Assembly: GCA_934668605.1 (NCBI GenBank)
Contig: CAKUNY010000052.1
Span: 1 to 13,112 of the forward strand
Source of the DNA: an uncultured Oscillospiraceae bacterium
GTDB taxonomy: Bacteria; Bacillota; Clostridia; Oscillospirales; Oscillospiraceae
DNA: 13,112 nucleotides
Reading direction: 5' to 3'
Shown in pieces: positions 10,601-13,112 of the stretch; position 1 is the first letter of the stretch; every line of letters starts with the position of its first letter. A program made the position numbers and the translations under genes. The notes beneath the pieces were generated by a model that made no database searches, was not told where the DNA came from, and was given only the letters and a program-made list of their open reading frames with translations.

Positions 10601-12092
10601 AATACGAATCGACCTGGAACGAACCGCTGTCCGCGCCGCTGATGGCGCTCTGCGTAGCAAGGTTCTCGTCTCCGCAGAAGATCGCGAAGTGCGAGTATCC
10701 GGACAAGTCGGCGTTCGTTTCGAACGTGCCGGTAAAGCGGTATACCGCGCGGCCGTACTCCGTGGCAGCCGTTTTCGTTACATTGCTGCACGAGGCAAGC
10801 ACTGTATACGTTCGAGCGTCTCTGCTATACCCCTTCAGCGTGAGCGCCAGATCCTTCTTGCGGTACAGATCGCTCAGCAGGCCGCGGCCTTCAAGCTCGA
10901 ACGCATACTTTCCGGCAGCGGTCTGCGTCAAGTCCAGAGACGTAGACTGGCTGCTGTAGCTGTTCTGACGGAAGCTGAAGTAATCATAGCTTCCACTCTC
11001 GTCCGCAACACGAATTTCGATATTCGTCCCCGCGAATACCGACAGCGGCACCTCAAAGCCGTTCTTTTTCAGCGCGATCCTGAACGTGCCGACGCCGCTA
11101 TCCATGACGGGCGTCAGTTTCCCGGAGTAATAGCTTTCATCATTTTCGTTTTCCGCGGTAACTGTATATTCCTGCCCGGCTGTCACGCCGCCTGCCGTCA
11201 CGATCAGGCCGCCGATAACCGCGGGGTCAGGCTGCACGTCCAGAATGGCGTGCGTGCTCCGGGTGTAATTGTACGGCGTATCGGAAAGCGCGCTGAGGTT
11301 CGTATAAACGCCGTCCGGCGCAGAAATTTGCAGAGAATAGCTTTCGCCATCTGCCAACGGTGTCTTTGGCGTCAGCGTCCAGTTCAGCTTTGCCGCGCCA
11401 TACGCATTGTAGACACTGGACAGGCCGAGGAACTTCGCCTCGCATTCAATGGCAGTCTCATCCGCGCCGATCAGCTGGAAGCTGTATCCGGTCGCGTCGC
11501 CCTTGTAGCCGTAGATAGTCAGATTGAGCTTCGAACTGTCGCTCCCGGACGACAGATTCAAATATCCGTCCGTGATGACTGGCGCGTCGACGACTCGCAG
11601 GACGTATCCTTCTGCCTCGATCGTCTCCAGATCTGCGCCATAGACGATCTGCAGCTTGTAATCGCCAACAGCCAGCGGCGGCTCGAGCAGAAACAGGCTG
11701 CTTGAATTCAGTCGGATCTGATAACCGCCATCGGCGTAGTTGCTGCAATAGATTGAAAACGCCGCCGTCTGACCGACGACGCTGCCGCGCGCATCCACAG
11801 CCTGAAGCCGCGCGCCGGATGCGGAAAAGTGAGAATCCACATCCATTGGGATGGTCATCCCCGGCAGCCTCGTACTGGCCGACAGCCGGGAAAGATAAAC
11901 CGGCACAGCTTCCTCGCCGCTTTGAACGGCAGGCAGATCGGCCTGCATCTGCTGCACGGATACATCATCCGCAACCGGCAGCAGAACGCTCGGCGCTTCC
12001 GGCTCGGCTGCAAGCAGCGGAACCTGCACCACGGACATGAGCATCAGAACTGCCAGCAGCAGCGCCGTGCTCCTTCGAAGGTTTTTTCTCAT
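1683..12092 (-). CDS. Giant SLH-anchored multidomain protein with an LCAT-like acyl hydrolase/acyltransferase domain
   Basis: The product has 3469 residues. The ATG at 12092 is chosen because GAGGAG lies 7 nt upstream and a signal peptide follows at once (KNLRR, then a hydrophobic core, cleavage near residue 28-30); a TTG 14 codons upstream lacks this. Domains in order: unassigned beta-rich repeats 30-1026; Ig-like 1027-1097; FN3 and Ig-like modules 1098-1776; PKD 1782-1865 (SWSFGDGTT); Cna-B-like 1873-1957; CARDB-like 1958-2296; LCAT/PDAT-type alpha/beta-hydrolase 2297-2761; beta domain 2784-2895; Ca-loop-like motif 2906-2914; four Big_2 2930-3271; Gly-rich linker; three SLH 3297-3469. Known SLH domains bind pyruvylated cell-wall polymers, so the enzyme should sit on the cell surface. 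I infer it cleaves or transfers acyl chains on lipids or acylated glycans. The real substrate is unknown. It is flanked by terminators and appears monocistronic. Confidence 0.93.
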   Translation of the reverse strand: MRKNLRRSTALLLAVLMLMSVVQVPLLAAEPEAPSVLLPVADDVSVQQMQADLPAVQSGEEAVPVYLSRLSASTRLPGMTIPMDVDSHFSASGARLQAVDARGSVVGQTAAFSIYCSNYADGGYQIRLNSSSLFLLEPPLAVGDYKLQIVYGADLETIEAEGYVLRVVDAPVITDGYLNLSSGSDSSKLNLTIYGYKGDATGYSFQLIGADETAIECEAKFLGLSSVYNAYGAAKLNWTLTPKTPLADGESYSLQISAPDGVYTNLSALSDTPYNYTRSTHAILDVQPDPAVIGGLIVTAGGVTAGQEYTVTAENENDESYYSGKLTPVMDSGVGTFRIALKKNGFEVPLSVFAGTNIEIRVADESGSYDYFSFRQNSYSSQSTSLDLTQTAAGKYAFELEGRGLLSDLYRKKDLALTLKGYSRDARTYTVLASCSNVTKTAATEYGRAVYRFTGTFETNADLSGYSHFAIFCGDENLATQSAISGADSGSFQVDSYYYHQIETQGNQTVFWFNFGVLPFSATYVGATGAVRAELYEIETGDVVSSAEEQPKKSEKWSTFLLPQPESLSTEKSYGLRLVSGSASSVVFGEERREPLHYSASVKVPDYLSLQTPIFEGDTSLLFTGLSNSSMRNLPADYFTKHPFRIIHEGADAGEVVETARAEFADNAWSLTLPLQEPLVFGTYSYSNNLKISSTFNVLPKDVPVIGSAYTDRDSGLLEVRNCRNLAEGTYTGTLYDINGGLGKVKENLTFTRASDALLTLDASQLSGLEGGSYSLEIRLDGAYLGIVSCYLGSYNDVDCVVRGYNEYSAGQGEIVYETVSNTIYLQTMLSGYDEVRYSEDQNLSGVEYRPIRERYDQSLKLSSGTGKKTVYVQFRNAEGAESAVYVWCCYKVNQLTEAKVIDAWIEVEGKKVSNVPERTMFTLNLTTRSPYTGAYVKFVEADGSVYRETYALSFAGKQTDGTYLFQQELNSDNYVFSYRTFNKAQFYLTDMSGADWIDQKELPVSFGDADIQLDAWTEKYSSDAYTNQTSFTVSGTTTPNAEITLQIGWDDENLLKTTTDSNGRFSFELTGLEEQRYYLQFSCGEDLERTVWLTVDCTPPVLSELKATPAENGSAAITWKCSENYVTYHLWRDGVLISSDMEDTTFLAVNAFGARFEVQAFDRAGNTSEKLAVAVNGDTIAPSAPGAPNLRAHGTKNLTFDWTAATDNVGVYEYKVYRGDELLKTLPAATLTYTDTGLDANTEYTYSVYAYDRAGNESQPATAQLRTAELKISTQTTFQQEYVKEENPNGIMVSVTPDTSDVLYSGASTAEGFFQYKLAEAEDWTELALGNRGTRSAKWMIEELEPGTYTVRFQLKDTEGTTAESKSQTVVIKQDSTPPTVQITAPAKDLTYGGKNLNISGTATDNVLATRVVLRYTQNGQTKDITELKNEKNAATFAWQYTFDASQLPSGEITLTAEAFDARNNAAQATVSIKLDNTPPETPGGFQVRGDSEKISVLWTYPKQTLDTDLAGFRVYRAEAADGEFKMIFEDLILGYYDSASRTGIESGKTYYYYVTAFDKYGNESAPTATRSGAMSDDKTPPTIVSFVPASGRQLCKQATISVSLTDNSLLGSLQLAYRAKGADAWTELQSFDLTTTPTGSAVRSFDWDISKLAGEYELRIMAIDAAGNKTEQTASYTIASYDAPKAPTLTVTAAGHRALKLSWICAGRTDLLSRIQVLRKTAGDTEYKTIAALNAAETSYTDTGLVAGQAYTYKICAVDRWSMAAESTEQTATAPKQDTEAPKAVIAAENLLVRVGQTINFSAAGSSDNDEIASYSWSFGDGTTGTGVTAAHAFEKAGKYTVTLTVTDHAGNSAAASAAVEAVAYEAPGKDGIYEITFSVVKADGATPLAGTELKVLQENDETVSTLISGADGKASLLLREGSYRVQAIRDPYLPRTLNLKVGEGQAASLTIEMSESSMLVGSLTHKEMTYEEIKEAGIDVNDPDNQHVFRFSTVLTFSPEPKYSFDIPLNYYVNSKGTVLRDIGDGTVTAGGGGFSFTFDGWTGRVYPVSRDAYLIIYGEARWLKEMFQVQLLLNNTSSTQNVTNAVAELQLPDGLSLAGMRSAPQTLRVSLDDIAPQETSVTNWYVRGDKEGKYALTADVSGVWEPGSEPFKLHFITDEDLEVLAGSALHLYVEAERSAKKGQDYRVKFRLENVSDKELYDVSLNIFGGKFFEKYSVSDLEYDGTGKLDGEWNNGTGAVSAKTLKPGESIEGIFCIVFDADYIEKDVRYLLTDMFVHTMEGSTTEIPTTLSFMNNEDLAIVVVPGILGSELYRTTADTSLWQKVWLPAAVDEAGTYIMNGSYIQAVQYVGAEAALYHLLNSYKGEEASEDAKLYVTEVWNSLKADLNTLHAQDEQGNINFGKVKVRDPSSSEFGTARTSYDMLEAMRTVTENVYLFSYDWRGDNTKAAGKLKELIDSLNAQEKEVIIVAHSMGGLVTSSYVQQNGDEAVSKIITCGTPYLGTPKGAYMMELVDNAEKLASDALVFAIKKGIVMLSGKIAGKVFDLGFVKEFIFKQAVDPLVESLMKEFEFDKGIEADAEKYLKEIGVSTLAQYYDGLYQLLPSPAYGSYMYEEIEEVAFPKNKVYNKKLNVTETQILLNSAIEHYENPGDHAKLIQDAYDFHEQLGESGRHVMLQSRKTWFIVGSGMRTIDQLIARSNDKDNYEYSFEDIQVKSGDGTVTTHSATIGGKLPEERTLYLKKVHTPMFADNATINAIKGLIYGDTSAFDEEGSSVNSPLKAYTKVKVECPVDVYLTQDGQTLSSTIGAANTQTDFGEMYLLGKDLDIKVAFVDDGGYDLRLNATDSGTMTLTVEYYDGVNNETPVKSRTFTDVPLTKDTVISAKVLPSAEIPASGTDGMTLQVDTNGDGTTDQVINADNGETPTPVVPATRVSLNRGEIELVSGASMKLIATVAPENATETDLTWNSSDDSVVTVDKNGVVTAREMGDATITVSVKDNPALTDTCHVIVKETSNIVYVTGVTLTPDSAELTVGGTMQLTATVAPAGATTTTVTWQSSDTNVAAVDENGKVAAAAAGTAIITVKTDDGGYTASCAVTVKTEKPAVSKVTLNMTSAALNVGGTMQLTVTVEPAGAGGTVSWASGDSKVASVDANGKVTAVGAGTTTITATVGGKSASCTVTVIPAPVTVAVTGIRLDNAEISVGGSMQLTPKFTPENTTQREVTWQSSKPAVATVDETGLVKGLAAGKTVITVTSAANPAITAHCTVTVTKTGGGGTGGIGGDAIISGISGIGGDDLPFNDVSFRNYYYSAVKWAVDKGITTGTGRYTFSPDAACTRAQVVTFLWRAAGSPAPMLNDNPFTDVHKSDYYYDAVLWAVQNGITNGTSAKTFSPNATVTRAQVVTFLWRSQHQPDAAASGFTDVSTNAYYAKAVDWAFACGITTGMDHGTFAPDAACTRAQIVTFLYRSAG
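1686..2204 (-). repeat. Three S-layer homology (SLH) domains at the C-terminus
   Basis: Units start at residues 3297 (LPFNDV), 3358 (NPFTDV) and 3417 (SGFTDV). Each has the aromatic helix (YYYSAVKWAVDKGITTG or a variant), the FxPDA/FSPNA turn and the TRAQ core where the classical motif is TRAE. Three copies are the usual set for binding secondary cell-wall polymer. The protein ends four residues after the last helix. The preceding Gly/Ile-rich linker (about 3273-3296) is likely flexible. Confidence 0.95.
2280..3305 (-). repeat. Four tandem Big_2 (bacterial Ig-like group 2) domains
   Basis: Units lie at about residues 2930-3012, 3018-3101, 3104-3182 and 3189-3271. Each has the pattern of L-x-V-G-G-x-M-Q-L-x-x-x-x-x-P, then V-x-W-x-S-x-D-x-x-V-A-x-V-D-x-x-G-x-V, then a GxxxITV strand. 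Each ends in a strand with a single cysteine (3007, 3095, 3178, 3265), a common variant in Firmicute Big_2 domains. Between units two and three a 26-bp stretch is repeated exactly at DNA level (2711-2736 and 2969-2994), which points to recent duplication or gene conversion. They probably extend the catalytic part away from the wall. Confidence 0.92.
3810..5204 (-). other. LCAT/PDAT-type alpha/beta-hydrolase catalytic domain
   Basis: This domain occupies about residues 2297-2761. VVVPGILGSEL (2306-2315) matches the family's oxyanion/lid start. YDWR (2442-2445) is the signature found before the nucleophile elbow in LCAT proteins. AHSMGG carries the nucleophile Ser2475 (codon 4670-4668), followed by the ITCGTPYLGTPKG strand. 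GDGTV carries the likely acid Asp2720 (codon 3935-3933), as in the LCAT DGDDTV motif. VHTPMFADNATINAI carries the likely base His2746 (codon 3857-3855), like the HLNM...INAI end of LCAT. All three triad residues are present, so activity is expected. Whether it is a lipase, phospholipase or acyltransferase cannot be decided from sequence. Confidence 0.85.
6765..8804 (-). repeat. FN3 and Ig-like module array (seven modules)
   Basis: Residues 1097-1776 form modules of about 80-105 residues. Most start with a Pro-containing boundary: CTPPVL, TIAPSAP, STPPTV, NTPPETP, KTPPTI, DAPKAP. Classical FN3 features are clear in those at about 1179-1269, 1478-1576 and 1684-1776 (YKVYRGDELL, TYTDTGLDANTEYTYSVYAYD and similar). 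They alternate with Ig-like modules that end in AxDxxGN-type strands. Such arrays act as spacers or glycan-contact regions in large exported Firmicute enzymes. Confidence 0.8.
8805..12005 (-). other. Unassigned N-terminal beta-rich region of the giant protein
   Basis: Roughly residues 30-1096 (ATG numbering) match no family I recognise until an Ig-like module at 1027-1097 (SGTTTPNAEITL, then TTTDSNGRFSFELTGL). A degenerate motif recurs, of the type P-L-x2-G-x-Y-x-L-x-I: EPPLAVGDYKLQI at 137, KTPLADGESYSLQI at 243, ESLSTEKSYGLRL at 566 and LSGLEGGSYSLEI at 766. Some copies are followed by a V-x-D-x-P-V-I-like strand (DAPVITDGYLNL at 169, DVPVIGSAYTDRD at 702). This suggests tandem diverged Ig-like domains. 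About a dozen cysteines, including a CC pair near 889, are spread through it, which is more than usual for a secreted protein of an anaerobe. Confidence 0.6.
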
Positions 12093-12099
12093 AGCGTCT

Positions 12100-12105
12100 C
12101 TCCTC
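12100..12105 (-). promoter_or_regulatory. Ribosome-binding site of the giant gene
   Basis: GAGGAG lies 7 nt upstream of the ATG at 12092-12090. It decides the start in favour of this ATG over the in-frame TTG at 12134. Confidence 0.8.
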
Positions 12106-12201
12106 TTTCTGCTTTTTGAAACATGGGGAATCAAATACAGTTTTGCAGCCAGCCGCCGCTTCCATTTTTAGAAACAAATTCCACCTATTCACTTTAAGCC
12201 T

Positions 12202-12225
12202 ACTATATAGCATCTGGAAAGTCAA
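12202..12225 (-). promoter_or_regulatory. Possible promoter of the giant gene
   Basis: On the minus strand TTGACT (12225-12220) is followed by TGCTATATAGT, an extended -10-like element (TATATA 12209-12204, TATAGT 12207-12202). The spacing between them is only 10-12 nt, so they cannot both belong to one ordinary sigma-A promoter; a TAGGCT box lies at the proper 17-nt spacing. This AT-rich patch is the best candidate upstream of the gene and would give a leader of roughly 100 nt. Confidence 0.35.
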
Positions 12226-12331
12226 CCAGAATTTTCTTTTTCCCGCCGGTTTTTCGTGCAAATTGCAGCCCAAAAGCAGCGAAGACGAACGCGTCCACTT
12301 CCCTGCTTTTCTGCTTTGCGTATAAACCGTC

Positions 12332-12369
12332 CAGCGGGCGCCCGGAGAAGTATCTCCGGGCGCCCGCTG
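12332..12369 (-). terminator. GC-rich hairpin terminator after the NTPase gene
   Basis: A perfect 17-bp stem (12332-12348 with 12353-12369) encloses a 4-nt loop. It starts 25 nt after the stop codon of the minus-strand NTPase gene. The minus-strand tail (GACGGTTTAT) has few Ts, so termination may be inefficient or assisted. It separates the NTPase gene from the giant gene. The rest of 12093-12393 holds the leader and possible promoter listed separately and no gene I can support. Confidence 0.7.
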
Positions 12370-12393
12370 CGTTCTCATCTTATTTGTCGTGTT

Positions 12394-12939
12394 TTAATCA
12401 CCGCGCGCCGTTTCCCATGACAGGACGATCGGCAGAAGCTCCCCGTAAATCTCGTCGAAGCGCTCCGGAGCCATCTCGATCACGCGCGCGCCTTCGCAGG
12501 CGCACACCTTTTGCAGAAACGGCGTGTCGATGCTCGTCCTTACAGCGGCCAGAACCGGCGTATCGCCCTGCAGTCTTGCAAGAACGCTCCGGCAGAACAG
12601 CTCCGCCTGCGCCTCCATGAAGCCGATCTCGTCCAGCACCAGAATGCCGCCCGGCTTTTCTTCCAGGAGCCTGACGCCGAGGGTGTTGAACACCTCATTA
12701 TAAATGACGCGCTCGCGCGTGTTGCAGTCGCCGATGTGGCAGTTCTCCGACAAGGCCTGTGTTTCCGCGCCGTAGGGGAACATGTAAATTTCATGGTAGC
12801 CGTCCGCGCGTTTGTTCACGGTTTTCGTCCGGTAGCCGGAAACAGGCACATGCAGCTGCTGCGTGAGCTTTCTTATCATCGAGCTTCGCCCCGTGCGGCG
12901 GCTGCCGCAGAGCAAAATGCGCTTGACCTGATGTTCCAT
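12394..12939 (-). CDS. THEP1-type nucleoside-triphosphatase with altered Walker A
   Basis: The product has 181 residues, close to the 170-190 usual for the THEP1 (NTPase_1/DUF265) family of small P-loop nucleotide phosphatases. The N-terminus reads KRILLCGSRRTGRSSMIRKL, in the P-loop position; the invariant lysine of GxxxxGK[ST] is arginine (G-S-R-R-T-G-R-S). Walker B is GILVLDEIGFMEAQAELF (about residues 98-115), with the family's DEIGxME signature. The C-terminal half (PVLAAVRTSIDTPFLQKV) fits the family. The ATG at 12939 is chosen because GGGGAG lies 9 nt upstream. Earlier in-frame starts fall in or before the promoter's -10 box. The protein is cytoplasmic with a broad NTPase activity expected by family; the arginine may weaken it. 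Its cellular role is not known. Confidence 0.85.
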   Translation of the reverse strand: MEHQVKRILLCGSRRTGRSSMIRKLTQQLHVPVSGYRTKTVNKRADGYHEIYMFPYGAETQALSENCHIGDCNTRERVIYNEVFNTLGVRLLEEKPGGILVLDEIGFMEAQAELFCRSVLARLQGDTPVLAAVRTSIDTPFLQKVCACEGARVIEMAPERFDEIYGELLPIVLSWETARGD

Positions 12940-12973
12940 CCGAAATTTCTCCCCGATTGAAAGCGTTTTCCCC

Positions 12974-13002
12974 ATTGTACCCGAAAAGCCGCAGCTTGTC
13001 GA
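12974..13002 (-). promoter_or_regulatory. Sigma-A-type promoter of the NTPase gene
   Basis: On the minus strand TCGACA (13002-12997) and TACAAT (12979-12974) are separated by exactly 17 nt, each with five of six consensus bases. Transcription would start near 12967, leaving a leader of about 28 nt with the ribosome site. Confidence 0.75.
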
Positions 13003-13036
13003 GCATATAAGCGAGCAATTTCCAACATACGCGTAG

Positions 13037-13059
13037 GGGTCGATTGAGCACATCGACCC
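13037..13059. repeat. Inverted repeat upstream of the NTPase promoter
   Basis: A perfect 8-bp inverted repeat (GGGTCGAT at 13037-13044, ATCGACCC at 13052-13059) has a 7-nt spacer and sits about 35 nt upstream of the -35 box. Beyond it lie two adjacent short palindromes, CGAATTCG (13071-13078) and CGGAAATTTCCG (13080-13091). They could be operator sites or the end of a neighbouring unit; there is no T-run to suggest a terminator. I see no gene between 13003 and 13112. Confidence 0.4.
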
Positions 13060-13112
13060 AAGGGCACAAACGAATTCGCCGGAAATTTCCGTAAAATCGG
13101 ATTGTACCGCCG

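Noticed and set aside
1650..11705. Very long plus-strand open frames (942, 1281 and 917 codons) antisense to the giant gene
   Set aside because: They are in exact codon register with the minus-strand gene. Antisense stops would need TTA, CTA or TCA codons there, which a GC-rich gene rarely uses. The translations are Arg/Cys/His-rich with no domain, and the sense strand has many recognisable domains.
12940..13053. N-terminal extension of the NTPase up to 13053
   Set aside because: The added residues are not family-like and would lie upstream of the predicted transcription start; the ATG at 12939 has its own ribosome site.
1..13112. CRISPR array, tRNA or rRNA genes, insertion-sequence transposase
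   Set aside because: No regularly spaced short repeats, no cloverleaf-like sequence and no transposase motif were found by eye on either strand.

Overview
The window looks like a stretch of a GC-rich, gut-type Firmicute chromosome, most likely from the Oscillospiraceae or a close relative. This is inferred from the three SLH domains with a TRAQ core, the four Cys-containing Big_2 repeats, the high GC and the strong Shine-Dalgarno sites. No marker gene is present, so the lineage call is only moderate.

Left end (1-1270) is mosaic debris of a mobile element and a broken transporter gene. On the minus strand a gene begins right at the edge (SD plus ATG, positions 18-7) and runs out of the window. 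Its leader carries a nested inverted repeat (59-100) that could be an oriT, an attachment site or a leader structure. A hairpin followed by T6 lies at 187-221. Next comes the C-terminal part of a RepA-like (RecA-fold) replication helicase on the minus strand (319 to about 942). It abuts, head to head, the C-terminal part of an MFS transporter of the oxalate/formate-antiporter type on the plus strand (about 943-1269). Both genes lose their 5' halves at the same point, so this is either a deletion or insertion scar, or an assembly join.

Positions 1270-1682 hold no gene I can support. They contain two strong hairpin terminators (1446-1480 and 1603-1634); the second ends the large gene that follows.

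Most of the window (1683-12092, minus strand) is one gene of 3469 codons for a giant exported, surface-anchored protein. In order it has a signal peptide, about 1070 residues of unassigned beta-rich Ig-like repeats, alternating FN3 and Ig-like modules, a PKD domain, a Cna-B/carboxypeptidase-regulatory-like domain, a CARDB-like linker region, a catalytic domain of the LCAT/PDAT-type alpha/beta-hydrolase family with a plausible complete Ser-Asp-His triad, an accessory beta domain, a Ca-loop-like motif, four Big_2 domains, a Gly-rich linker and three SLH domains. It appears monocistronic.

Right end (12093-13112) holds the leader and a possible promoter of the giant gene, a 17-bp hairpin terminator, and a separate minus-strand gene for a THEP1-type P-loop NTPase in which the Walker A lysine is replaced by arginine. 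That gene has a near-consensus sigma-A-type promoter. I see no functional link between the NTPase and the giant surface enzyme beyond proximity. The best candidate for something undescribed is the architecture of the giant protein, an LCAT-like acyl hydrolase or acyltransferase displayed on a roughly 3400-residue SLH-anchored stalk.
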